DNA of 64,000 nt, taken from assembly GCA_050633505.1 (NCBI GenBank), contig JBOEGQ010000002.1, positions 62,001 to 126,000 of the forward strand, in the 5' to 3' direction. The first letter of the stretch is position 1, and every line of letters starts with the position of its first letter. The notes under the pieces were generated by a model that saw only the letters and a program-made list of their open reading frames with translations, had not been told where the DNA came from and ran no database searches. Origin of the DNA: UBA1672 sp050633505 (GTDB taxonomy: Bacteria > Pseudomonadota > Alphaproteobacteria > Micavibrionales > Micavibrionaceae). Shown here piece after piece: positions 1-7,988 of this stretch. A program made the position numbers and the translations under genes.

Positions 1-557
1 CAGACTTTCAAAGTTATATGATTGAGCGCCTCAAAGCCGATAAGAAGGATGTAATCGAAAGCACAAAAGAGATCGTCGAAAATGCACGATCCAATATGAA
101 TAACCAACAGCGCGTCCACCGTGCAGTCTTACGCCTGTTAGAGGCCCGAAATTTCGAAGATTTTATACACTGTATTACGATGGATCTTGCCTCTTTATTA
201 GATGTCGATATATCTGTTTTACTTATCGAAAGTGACGGATCTGATATCCCCCATATTCATCAAAACGGCATTCGCATCCTGCCAGAGGACACGATTGACA
301 ACTGGATGGAGGGAAGAGATGTCCGCCTTCAAGATAACATAAGCGGTATCGAAGCCGTCTATGGCGGGGCTGCCACTCTTGTCCAATCTCAAGTCTTATT
401 GCGTCTTGATATTGCCATGGGCACACCAACGGCTCTTCTTGCCTTTGGAAGCAGAGACCCGAATGCCTTTATAGAGGGACAAGCAACAGATCAGGTCTTA
501 TTCCTTGCACATGTGATTGAAAGAAGCTTTCGTAGCTGGTTAAATTTACCAATTTAA
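1..557 (+). CDS. DUF484 family protein (5' end outside window)
   Basis: C-terminal 184 residues of a DUF484 family protein. The frame stays open to the left edge (first full codon at base 3) and reads DFQSYMIERL just before the first internal ATG at 18, which matches the usual DFQ-x-x-M-x-ERL segment of the family, so the true start is upstream of the window. The C-terminal half is GAF-like: a predicted alpha/beta fold ending in a long helix (ATDQVLFLAHVIERSF). The biochemical role of the family is not established. It sits directly upstream of xerC (30-base gap, same strand), an arrangement also common in other proteobacteria, so co-transcription is likely. Confidence 0.85.
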   Translation, partial: DFQSYMIERLKADKKDVIESTKEIVENARSNMNNQQRVHRAVLRLLEARNFEDFIHCITMDLASLLDVDISVLLIESDGSDIPHIHQNGIRILPEDTIDNWMEGRDVRLQDNISGIEAVYGGAATLVQSQVLLRLDIAMGTPTALLAFGSRDPNAFIEGQATDQVLFLAHVIERSFRSWLNLPI

Positions 558-587
558 CCAAAGCCATTTATATGGTAAAATCTTCTC

Positions 588-1526
588 ATGGTTCGATCAG
601 AAACCCTTTCTCTTTGCGCGCCAGATCTGGCCGAAAAACTCATTAAATGGCATGACTATCTGCAACATGAAAAGCAGCTATCGCGCCACACTTTGCGTGC
701 CTATAGCGCAGATATAGGACACTTCATAACATTCTTATTTGACCACTTAGGGAAATCTCCTGGATTAAATGACTTATCCGAAATTTCCATTCGTGACTTT
801 CGAAGCTGGATGTCAAAAAAAGCAATAGATGGAACCAGTAACGCGAGCAGAGCGAGAAGCCTGTCTGGTGTAAAAAACCTCCTCGTTTGGTTGGATAAAA
901 AGGGCATCATGCATAATGCCGCAATTCATACAGTGCGTAGTCCTAAGCTCCCCCATAAGATCCCGCGCCCCCTTCATGAAGACCAAGCAAAAGATCTGAT
1001 TGAAAATGCCGGCATGCTAGAAATAAAAGACTGGATTTCTGCCCGTAACACCGCGTTATTCACGCTTTTATACGGGTGCGGACTACGTATTAACGAGGCT
1101 CTATTCCTTAATATAAAAGATATGCCTCACAATGGGTTTTTGCGTGTCACAGGAAAGGGCAATAAAGAACGTCAAGTTCCCACCTTAAAAATCGTGGAAA
1201 CAACATTACAGGAATATTTAGATTCCTGCCCCTATCCGACATTATCTGAACGCCCTATTTTCTTAGGATCTCGGGGCGGGCGCCTTAATCAAGGTGTTGC
1301 CCAAAAAGCCATGCGTGATATACGCGTTATGCTTGGCCTTCCTGAAACAGCAACACCACACGCACTAAGGCATAGCTTTGCAACACACCTTCTGCAAAAT
1401 GGCGCCAATTTACGTGAGATTCAAGAACTTCTCGGTCATGCATCTCTGAGCACAACACAAAGATATACAGATCTGAACGCCGAAGAAATGATGCGTATAT
1501 ATAAAGCCGCACACCCAAGAGCATAG
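588..1526 (+). CDS. xerC: Tyrosine recombinase XerC
   Basis: Site-specific tyrosine recombinase that, with XerD at dif, resolves chromosome dimers at division. The 312-residue length is normal for XerC/XerD. An N-terminal SAM-like core-binding domain (about residues 13-105) is followed by the catalytic domain (about 125-305). The catalytic set is visible: Arg167 (GCGLRINEA), Lys190 (TGKGNKERQ), His258 and Arg261 (HALRHSFATH), His284 (LLGHASLSTT) and the nucleophile Tyr293. No strong ribosome site precedes the ATG at 588. XerC rather than XerD is inferred from the position next to DUF484, not from residues. It is followed by an AT-rich gap that carries the promoter of the next gene. Confidence 0.93.
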   Translation: MVRSETLSLCAPDLAEKLIKWHDYLQHEKQLSRHTLRAYSADIGHFITFLFDHLGKSPGLNDLSEISIRDFRSWMSKKAIDGTSNASRARSLSGVKNLLVWLDKKGIMHNAAIHTVRSPKLPHKIPRPLHEDQAKDLIENAGMLEIKDWISARNTALFTLLYGCGLRINEALFLNIKDMPHNGFLRVTGKGNKERQVPTLKIVETTLQEYLDSCPYPTLSERPIFLGSRGGRLNQGVAQKAMRDIRVMLGLPETATPHALRHSFATHLLQNGANLREIQELLGHASLSTTQRYTDLNAEEMMRIYKAAHPRA

Positions 1527-1590
1527 AAGAAACAAAGTAAAACCCCTATATACTTAAGCATATATAAAAAACACAATAAATTAACATAAA

Positions 1591-1610
1591 ATTGATACAA
1601 TATTGATACA
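1591..1610 (+). repeat. Direct repeat ATTGATACA x2, 11-base period
   Basis: ATTGATACA occurs at 1591-1599 and again at 1602-1610, one helical turn apart. The second copy lies in the spacer of the candidate promoter of the surface-protein gene at 1671. The spacing and place would suit a regulator binding one face of the DNA. No regulator is known for it. Confidence 0.4.
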
Positions 1611-1620
1611 GTTACTATAA
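1592..1620 (+). promoter_or_regulatory. Candidate sigma70 promoter of the inverse-autotransporter gene
   Basis: TTGATA (1592-1597), a 17-base spacer, then CTATAA (1615-1620), in an AT-rich gap 50 bases upstream of the start codon at 1671. It fits the sigma70 consensus at most positions. This is a reading by eye, not a measured start site. Confidence 0.4.
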
Positions 1621-1670
1621 CAAATATTTAATTAATAAATTTAAAGTCAGGCTAAAAAGGATATATTCCA

Positions 1671-3392
1671 ATGAAGCTCTGTACATATATTTTTTTAAAC
1701 ACTTCTATTATTTGCTCTTCCCTACTTCTAAGTGCATCCGTTTCTCATGCCCAAAACCCATCTGCATATTCTGATAATAAATGGGATGGATACATTGAAT
1801 TCGAAGCCCGCAAAGGCAATAATCGTAATATTGCGGAAACAGAATTCTTCATACCCATCACACAGAATAATAACAGCCTTATCTTCTTGGATGTGCGTGG
1901 CATGCTCGACAATCAAGACAGTGAAGAGGGAAATATTGGTATTGGGTATCGTAGAATTCTAGGCAATCCTGTTTTCGGGCAAAAATGGATAGTGGGCGGA
2001 TATGGCTTCTTCGACACACGTAATACCCCGGCTGGTAATACATTTCATCAGGCCACCCTCGGCGCAGAGGCTTTATCGGAAGACTGGGACATACGGGCAA
2101 ATATTTACATTCCAGAATCCGGTGAACAAGAAATACCAAATTCTGCGAATGTCACGGGACTTACTTCCGGAACGCAATTACGCATTACCGGAACCGGAAA
2201 TTTAAAAGAACGATCGCTTCCCGGATTTGATGCGGAAATCGGATATAAGCTTCCCTTTTTAGAAGAACATATTGACGAAATTCGTGTCTATGGTGGTGGG
2301 TTCCACTTTGATGCCAGTGGATATGATAATGTATCAGGGCCAAGAGGCCGATTTGAACTACGGTGGAACGACATCCCGCACTTCGGCAATGGCTCGCGAT
2401 TCACACTGGGCGCTGAAGTTCAAGATGACGATGTCCGCGGCCATACAGCCTTTGCATTGGCACGTTTGCGCATTCCACTTCAGACGTTTAAAAACCCAAA
2501 GATCAAACACCGCCCGCTTTCTGCGTTAGAACGGCGCATGACCGAAAGCATCGTACGTGATGTGGACATTGTTGGCGGACAACAAAAAGTCGGAGCCCCG
2601 ATAGACGAAGCGGCCACAATTACAATAAATGGCACCACAACATCAAATGTTACAATTCTAGATGCCACTGACAATATTCCTACCGCTGTTACTGCGGCAG
2701 GTACAGGCGCCACCATATTAATCGACGGGTCTGCAGGACAAATAAACCTTGCCGCCGCAACCACAATTGCACCAATAGACAACCAGAATATTATCGGCGG
2801 AGGAGCAGAAATTACCGGCACACGATCTGGACTAATGACCACCATCGGAACCAGACCAACGATAAGATCCGCAGCCGGGCAATACGCATTTGTTCTTGGC
2901 GGGAATAACATCAACGTAAGAAATATAAACATTGATGCCAGTGATGTTGGCTCCGGCGGAATTCAAGCTGTATCAAGAACAGATATTGCATTCACCAATA
3001 TCCACGTCAACGGTAGCCCACAAACAACATTTGGTATCGATTTAATCAACACGACAAGAGCAACCGTTTCAGATTCAATAATTAACAACGTTGGCACAGG
3101 TATGCGCGTATTTATAGGGACAGACAACACCATCAATAATGTAAGAATATCAAATACAGTTGCAGAAGGCATAACCGTATCAGGATTCTGCCTTTTTGGA
3201 TGTGCGACAATTAACAACACCGTGCTAAATAACAACACCATAATAAACGCAGGCACATCATCTTACAGGTTTGCACTGTCTGCAAATACATCAGGCACAA
3301 ACAACACCAGTGAAAACGCAGGCACAACAGATTGTGAAGATGCAGGCGGAAACACCGGGTCTATTGAAGTTAACGGCAGTTCTTGCCCATAA
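1671..3392 (+). CDS. Inverse-autotransporter-like outer membrane protein with beta-helix passenger
   Basis: Predicted surface protein of 573 residues. A signal peptide covers about residues 1-27 (hydrophobic core, SVSHA cleavage site). Residues about 38-270 resemble the inverse autotransporter (intimin/invasin) beta-domain: amphipathic strands plus the signatures GNIGIGYRRI, GGYGFFDTRNTP and ATLGAEALSEDW, ending FALARLRIPL. A short RDVDIV linker near 297-301 leads to a C-terminal part (about 310-550) rich in Asn, Thr, Ile and Val with repeating strand-turn units (NINVRNINIDAS, RATVSDSIINNVG). This is typical of right-handed parallel beta-helices of the NosD/PbH1 kind. An N-terminal barrel with an exported C-terminal passenger is the type Ve layout; the beta-helix passenger is unusual, since Ig-like repeats are commoner. 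Expected role: adhesion or surface carbohydrate binding (inference). It stands alone, with its own promoter. Confidence 0.72.
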   Translation: MKLCTYIFLNTSIICSSLLLSASVSHAQNPSAYSDNKWDGYIEFEARKGNNRNIAETEFFIPITQNNNSLIFLDVRGMLDNQDSEEGNIGIGYRRILGNPVFGQKWIVGGYGFFDTRNTPAGNTFHQATLGAEALSEDWDIRANIYIPESGEQEIPNSANVTGLTSGTQLRITGTGNLKERSLPGFDAEIGYKLPFLEEHIDEIRVYGGGFHFDASGYDNVSGPRGRFELRWNDIPHFGNGSRFTLGAEVQDDDVRGHTAFALARLRIPLQTFKNPKIKHRPLSALERRMTESIVRDVDIVGGQQKVGAPIDEAATITINGTTTSNVTILDATDNIPTAVTAAGTGATILIDGSAGQINLAAATTIAPIDNQNIIGGGAEITGTRSGLMTTIGTRPTIRSAAGQYAFVLGGNNINVRNINIDASDVGSGGIQAVSRTDIAFTNIHVNGSPQTTFGIDLINTTRATVSDSIINNVGTGMRVFIGTDNTINNVRISNTVAEGITVSGFCLFGCATINNTVLNNNTIINAGTSSYRFALSANTSGTNNTSENAGTTDCEDAGGNTGSIEVNGSSCP

Positions 3393-3394
3393 AA

Positions 3395-3422
3395 AAAGCC
3401 CCGCATATTTGCAGAGCTTTTC
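3395..3422 (-). terminator. Intrinsic terminator of lpd, works only on the minus strand
   Basis: Arms 3395-3405 and 3412-3422 with a 6-base loop. In minus-strand RNA the arms pair over 11 positions, using two G-U wobbles, and run into a tract of seven U. In plus-strand RNA the same two positions are C-A mismatches, so the plus-strand gene ending at 3392 would use it poorly. It lies 20 bases beyond the lpd stop. Confidence 0.75.
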
Positions 3423-3442
3423 TTAAATCTGATAAAACCATT

Positions 3443-4831
3443 TTAGATATGGATCGGGCGTTTATGAACCGCCAGGGCAGCTTCCTTTACCACCTCTGTC
3501 AATGTTGGGTGTGCATGGCATGTACGGGCGATATCTTCCGCAGTACCTTGAAATTCCATTACAGTCACAACTTCTGAAATCAAATCACCAACATTCGGTC
3601 CAATCATATGTGCACCAAGAACTTTATCCGTTTCCGCACATGCCAGAATCTTCACAAAGCCATCTGTTGCACCCATCGCACGTGCACGACCATTGGCCAT
3701 AAATGGAAACTTACCGGCCTTGTACTTAACACCAGCTTCCTTAAGCTGCTCTTCCGTCTTACCGACATTGGCAACTTCCGGCCATGTATAAACAACACCC
3801 GGGATACAATCATAGTCAATGTGACCGGACTGCCCTGCTAGCATTTCTGCCAAAATAACACCTTCATCTTCCGCCTTATGGGCAAGCATCGGACCGGCAA
3901 TAACATCACCAATCGCATAAATACCTTCCACAGATGTCTCAAAGAATTCATCTGTAACAATACGCCCGCGCTCATCCAATTTTACACCGGCATTTTCAAG
4001 GCCAAGCCCCTCTGTATACGGCTTACGACCAATCGCCATAAGAACGACATCTGCCTTGATCTTCTCAGCCGTCCCACCTGCGGCAGGTTCAACCGTTAAC
4101 TCAACACCTTTGGCAGATGTCTTGGCGGCCGTCACTTTGCTAGACAATTTCATCTCAATGCCCTGCTTACCGAATAGTTTCTTGGCTTCTTTACGCACTT
4201 CACCATCCATGCCCGGTAAAATGTTATCCATAAATTCAACAACGGTAACTTCCGCGCCTAAGCGACGCCATACGGTACCAAGCTCCAGCCCGATAACACC
4301 GCCACCGATAACAACCATTTTCTTTGGCACTTCTGATAATTCAAGCGCGCCTGTAGAAGAAACGATTTTCTTCTCATCGATCTCAATACCCGGTAGAGAA
4401 ATCACATCAGACCCTGTTGCGATAATGATGTTCTCGGCTTCATATTCATCTTTACCAATTTTAATCTTACCTGCTTCAACAATCTCAGCCGTACCTTCAA
4501 TACGGGTGATTTTGTTTTTCTTAAACAAAAACTCAATACCCTTTGTATTATCACCAACAACTGCATCTTTATGTTTCATCATGTTTTTAAGGTTTAGCTT
4601 CGGCTTAACCTCAATACCCATATCTGACATATGATGTCCTGCATCCTCAAATTTTTCAGAGGCACTTAATAAAGCCTTTGAAGGGATACACCCGACATTC
4701 AAACATGTTCCGCCCAGTGTTTTACGTTTTTCAACACAGGCTGTTTTCAAGCCCAACTGTGCACAACGAATTGCCGCAACATAACCACCCGGACCGGCAC
4801 CAATAACAATAACATCAAATTTTTCGGACAT
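3443..4831 (-). CDS. lpd: Dihydrolipoyl dehydrogenase (E3)
   Basis: FAD-dependent E3 subunit that reoxidises dihydrolipoyl groups on 2-oxoacid dehydrogenase complexes and passes electrons to NAD+. The start at 4831 gives 462 residues, the usual size, beginning MSEKFDVIVIGAGPGGY; an upstream ATG at 4900 would add 23 residues unlike the family. The FAD motif GAGPGG (11-16), redox disulfide Cys43/Cys48 (GGTCLNVGCIP), NAD-binding GGGVIGLELG and the C-terminal His441-Glu446 pair (HAHPTLTE) are all present. It is the last member of the scattered mdh-sucCDAB-lpd set, nearest to the sucB E2 gene at 7989, so it most likely serves 2-oxoglutarate dehydrogenase and perhaps other complexes. Confidence 0.97.
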   Translation of the reverse strand: MSEKFDVIVIGAGPGGYVAAIRCAQLGLKTACVEKRKTLGGTCLNVGCIPSKALLSASEKFEDAGHHMSDMGIEVKPKLNLKNMMKHKDAVVGDNTKGIEFLFKKNKITRIEGTAEIVEAGKIKIGKDEYEAENIIIATGSDVISLPGIEIDEKKIVSSTGALELSEVPKKMVVIGGGVIGLELGTVWRRLGAEVTVVEFMDNILPGMDGEVRKEAKKLFGKQGIEMKLSSKVTAAKTSAKGVELTVEPAAGGTAEKIKADVVLMAIGRKPYTEGLGLENAGVKLDERGRIVTDEFFETSVEGIYAIGDVIAGPMLAHKAEDEGVILAEMLAGQSGHIDYDCIPGVVYTWPEVANVGKTEEQLKEAGVKYKAGKFPFMANGRARAMGATDGFVKILACAETDKVLGAHMIGPNVGDLISEVVTVMEFQGTAEDIARTCHAHPTLTEVVKEAALAVHKRPIHI

Positions 4832-4921
4832 CTCTTTTAGACCTTGTTTTGAATAATGAATTTCCTTCTTCTTGATAATCCCGACAACACATAATAGCAA
4901 GGGCTAAATACGAAAGTTTTT

Positions 4922-4970
4922 CTTTACATGCATACGTTCTAATACTATAAAAAACGTGCCTTATGTAAAG
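4922..4970. promoter_or_regulatory. Nested inverted repeats in the lpd/deaminase divergent region
   Basis: CTTTACAT (4922-4929) faces ATGTAAAG (4963-4970). Inside these, ACGTT (4934-4938) faces AACGT (4953-4957). The centre holds AATACTATAAAA, a good -10-like element (TACTAT, 4943-4948) for the plus-strand gene at 4987. The layout suits a two-site operator or a leader hairpin over the promoter. It lies 91 bases from the lpd start and 17 from the deaminase start. Confidence 0.4.
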
Positions 4971-4986
4971 GAAGAACGGTAGAACA

Positions 4987-6225
4987 ATGCAAACGAATAT
5001 CCAAGTGGATCCGGGGTTCAACGACTCTGCGCTGCCTGTGGGCGCCCTATCCCCCAAACAAGAGATTTCCAGCAGTGACTTAAAACGTATCGCTGCCACC
5101 CTTATTAATAAGAGCATAAAAACCTCCAAACAGAGCCACCACCATACTTTTAAGGTTGGCTCAACCGTCTATACACAATCCGGCGACGATAAAGAACGAT
5201 ACGCATCTTTTGCCAACAAAATCCCAAGAACATTACGTAATCACAAGGAATACGGAGATAATTTCAAGCCCAATGATCCTGAGGTTCATAAAATAGGTGA
5301 CGGACATCCCACCGTACACGGAGAGTTCCGCGTCCTTTATACAGCAGCCCCTCCATCTGACCATGTGCTTTTAGGATGTAATACCCCCTTATGCGCAAAT
5401 TGCATGATGACGGCAATCATGCGCGGGGTTGATGCCATTGTGGTCGACGAAGCAAGCCTTCCGGGAAATGAAAGAGGCCCTGGTAAAGAAACAAACCCAT
5501 GGTCAGACAAACGGGAAAAACTATGGTACGATTTGTGCCTTGAATTGGCCCGCGCGGCAAAAATTCCTGTATATAGTGTCAAAGACTCAACAGACCCCCT
5601 CTCTTTAAAAAAGAAGATTGATACATCACATGTTAGTTTGGACACCATCGTACATGGTGTCCCACCGGAACAACGACCCGCCCCGCAATTTCCGGCACAT
5701 ATTTTTACAAAAGAAGAGTTTTTGAAAATTCTTGATGAAAAGCCGGAAAAGTTTCTGTCGAAGAAAAATAATGAAAGGCGTATCATCGCTGCGGCAACAG
5801 ATGATTGCGGGAATGAGTTCTTTATCTATACAAAAGACAGTCATCCCCCGGGGTTTGGGAAAAAGGCCGGAAAAAAGATGACCGACCGTTTTAAAGATGC
5901 CCATTATAAATTCACGCTTGATCCGTTGATACACGCCGCAATGGAGGCCTCAAAACACGGATTAAAACTTCGCGATGGTAGAATCGCCGCAAACTTCATA
6001 CCTGATGCGGCACGCCAACTTGAACTTGCCTATGTCGGAATCGAACATGTCATGTATAGAGAAGATCATCTCGAAGACCCGAGAAGTGATGGAAAAGAAG
6101 CAATGGCTACACTATCGGAAATGGGTTTAATCGAATATAGCGCCGTCAGCCCGGAAGCCGCGATGAACAAACTTTTAAAAGATGACACGCCTCCATCCCT
6201 ATACCATGATCCGCAAATGCAATAA
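4987..6225 (+). CDS. Double-domain cytidine/dCMP deaminase superfamily protein
   Basis: Protein of 412 residues with a zinc deaminase core. His111-x-Glu113 (TVHGEFRVL) gives the first zinc ligand and the proton-shuttling glutamate, and Cys136/Cys139 (TPLCANCMM) the other ligands, as in the dCMP/cytidine deaminase fold. The C-terminal part (about 265-395) repeats the layout of that fold without its catalytic residues: PLIHAAMEASKHG stands where HAE is expected, FIPDAARQLEL where PCxxC is expected, followed by YVGIEHVMY and a GLIEY strand. It therefore reads as an active domain plus a pseudo-domain. It has a more divergent paralog immediately downstream (6318-7280). Substrate unknown: free nucleotides, a base in RNA, or a secondary metabolite are all possible. 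No signal peptide. The short flexible N-terminus (1-30) is not part of the fold. Confidence 0.7.
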   Translation: MQTNIQVDPGFNDSALPVGALSPKQEISSSDLKRIAATLINKSIKTSKQSHHHTFKVGSTVYTQSGDDKERYASFANKIPRTLRNHKEYGDNFKPNDPEVHKIGDGHPTVHGEFRVLYTAAPPSDHVLLGCNTPLCANCMMTAIMRGVDAIVVDEASLPGNERGPGKETNPWSDKREKLWYDLCLELARAAKIPVYSVKDSTDPLSLKKKIDTSHVSLDTIVHGVPPEQRPAPQFPAHIFTKEEFLKILDEKPEKFLSKKNNERRIIAAATDDCGNEFFIYTKDSHPPGFGKKAGKKMTDRFKDAHYKFTLDPLIHAAMEASKHGLKLRDGRIAANFIPDAARQLELAYVGIEHVMYREDHLEDPRSDGKEAMATLSEMGLIEYSAVSPEAAMNKLLKDDTPPSLYHDPQMQ

Positions 6226-6317
6226 TGGCTGAATAACATCAATATCCCTCTTTTTTAACAGCGGATTAACCACTAGGATGTAGACTTTGGATCGAACGTT
6301 GTAAAACGGATACATCT

Positions 6318-7280
6318 ATGAGCATAAACCATTTCGAACGCATGACGCGCGCTTTGTCATCTGAAAGTCAAAGCCCCCACCCAACGCACAAAGTCGGTGC
6401 CTTGATCTGCGGTCATGATCAATATGAGCAATATTTCGAAGTCTCGCGCCCTAATTTCTGGCCGGATATTCTTGAACAACACTTTGCAAAACACCATAAA
6501 CTTGGCAATGCAAGTACAACCGTCCATGCGGAAATCGCCACCATTTACGACACCCCCGCCACAGATGGAGCCAGCATATATATTACGGACTTACCCTGTC
6601 CGAATTGCTGTAAAATGATTGCAGAAAGCAAGATTACAAATGTTTATATAGACTCACACACACATCAGACCCCTTTGGGGATCAAGATGAAACCCTATTT
6701 CGACAAAATATCAACTACGATTCTAACAGCAGCAAATATCAATACTTATGAAATAAATCTGCAAACAGAAACAATAAAACAACTTATTACAGCATCCGAA
6801 ACAACACTCCGTCCAATTCACCGCCCCCTTATACAAACCTCTGTTGATGTCCACGATGTATCCGAACAATCCTTTCACCAACAGATCCAAGAGACAGCGC
6901 AAAAAAATCCATACGCCGCGTGCTATGCCAAAACACCACTTGGACAATATCGTTTTATTCTGGCTAATGCCCATCGATCAACCGGTCTTTCAGAAAAACA
7001 AGCACAGGACATAGCAAACACCCAAAATAAGTATGAACCGACACTTCAACCGATTAACAGGTTAATATTGGCCTGTGCACGATATGGTTTAACGATTGAG
7101 GCTCCTTATCTCTATTCATCACAAACTCCGACATCACGAGAATTTGTAAATATGATTGGCGCCGGATATACGAATTTGCAAATCGGCGATAAAACACAAT
7201 GCCGTGACAAATACGGCTTGGCTGCACTAGCCCAACTTACAAAGAATAATATTATTGCCATAGAAGATGCTCCTCTATAG
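6318..7280 (+). CDS. Double-domain cytidine/dCMP deaminase superfamily protein (paralog)
   Basis: Protein of 320 residues, a diverged paralog of the gene at 4987. The catalytic domain has His70-x-Glu72 (TTVHAEIATI) and Cys94/Cys97 (LPCPNCCKM), preceded by HKVGALICG, a typical first strand of the fold. The C-terminal half (about 195-318) again looks like a deaminase fold without zinc ligands: PINRLILACARYG and QTPTSREFVNMIGAGYTNL align by position with the pseudo-domain of the first copy. The 92-base gap to the upstream gene shows no clear terminator, so the two may be co-transcribed. The paralogs differ much in sequence, which argues for an old duplication with separate substrates or a heteromer (inference). 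No signal peptide. Confidence 0.7.
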   Translation: MSINHFERMTRALSSESQSPHPTHKVGALICGHDQYEQYFEVSRPNFWPDILEQHFAKHHKLGNASTTVHAEIATIYDTPATDGASIYITDLPCPNCCKMIAESKITNVYIDSHTHQTPLGIKMKPYFDKISTTILTAANINTYEINLQTETIKQLITASETTLRPIHRPLIQTSVDVHDVSEQSFHQQIQETAQKNPYAACYAKTPLGQYRFILANAHRSTGLSEKQAQDIANTQNKYEPTLQPINRLILACARYGLTIEAPYLYSSQTPTSREFVNMIGAGYTNLQIGDKTQCRDKYGLAALAQLTKNNIIAIEDAPL

Positions 7281-7327
7281 TCTGTAGATATCAAAAACAT
7301 GTGATCGTATTAGAGGGAATTTTGCAC

Positions 7328-7876
7328 ATGAATCTTTTTCGGACTTTTTTATTTTCAATCTCCTTTTCTATCCTGATTGCACCATCATCAGGACATGCGC
7401 AAAACACAAAAACATTAGATGAATGTTTTGCGACATATGGACAGAAAACAGGTGAACTTCTTTTCTGTGTAACAAGCGCGACAAACAAGCAAGAAGAAAT
7501 CAGAAGTATCATAGAAAACGACTATCTAGATATTATAGAAGGTGAAACATTCTTACCCCCGCCTAAACTATTGGAATATGTTCCTCCAAAATCATCTAAA
7601 AAAGTAAATGAAGAAAAAGAAATAAAACAAGCCAAACAAATAGCCTTAAAAAACAAGAAAAAAACAGAACAGTATAAAATGCAAAAGAAGCAGCTCGCTT
7701 CAGGATTCAAAAAAAGTATCGAATCCTTCTTAATCTATAGAGAAGCAGAATGCAATCGACGTGAAACACGTTACAAGCTACAAAAAGATATAAAAATGGC
7801 ATCACTCGCAAAACAAGTCTGCCTTCACGAACTCACAAAGCAACGCATAAAATCAATGGAAGCTTCAATACGCTAA
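7328..7876 (+). CDS. Small secreted LprI/DUF1311-like protein
   Basis: Predicted periplasmic protein of 182 residues. The start is set at ATG 7328, which is preceded by AGAGGGA and opens a signal peptide (MNLFRTFLFSISFSILI, cleavage after GHA); a GTG at 7301 would precede the signal. The mature part has a CFATYGQKTGELLFC segment, a Lys-rich middle (about 95-130) and a C-terminal block FLIYREAECNRRET followed by VCLHELTKQRIKSM. The spacing of Cys and the YRxxxC and C-x-x-x-x-T-x-x-R patterns recall DUF1311/LprI lysozyme-inhibitor-like proteins, but the match is weak. It follows the deaminase pair by 47 bases on the same strand. Confidence 0.5.
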   Translation: MNLFRTFLFSISFSILIAPSSGHAQNTKTLDECFATYGQKTGELLFCVTSATNKQEEIRSIIENDYLDIIEGETFLPPPKLLEYVPPKSSKKVNEEKEIKQAKQIALKNKKKTEQYKMQKKQLASGFKKSIESFLIYREAECNRRETRYKLQKDIKMASLAKQVCLHELTKQRIKSMEASIR

Positions 7877-7930
7877 GACTGCTCTATCAAAGACTCGAAA
7901 TTCCGTTATTAAAAACACAACGGAAAAAAT

Positions 7931-7958
7931 AAAGCCCCGCATATTCATACGGGGCTTT
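7931..7958. terminator. Bidirectional intrinsic terminator
   Basis: AAAGCCCCG (7931-7939) pairs perfectly with CGGGGCTTT (7950-7958), with A/T tracts on both sides. It ends sucB on the minus strand and the small secreted gene on the plus strand. Its left half shares the 15-base word AAAGCCCCGCATATT with the lpd terminator at 3396-3410. Confidence 0.85.
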
Positions 7959-7988
7959 TAAAATCTCAATTAACGCAAAGCGTAAACC

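Noticed and set aside
588..1526. Phage integrase of a mobile element
   Set aside because: The tyrosine recombinase has the length and the DUF484 neighbour of chromosomal XerC, and no attachment-site repeats were seen.
4056..4634. Plus-strand frame of 192 codons inside lpd
   Set aside because: Antisense to conserved FAD/NAD domains of lpd, low-complexity Ser/Pro/Thr product, no ribosome site.
4987..7876. Anti-phage deaminase defence island
   Set aside because: The deaminases lack the P-loop domain of known dCTP-deaminase defence proteins, and no other defence or mobile genes are nearby.
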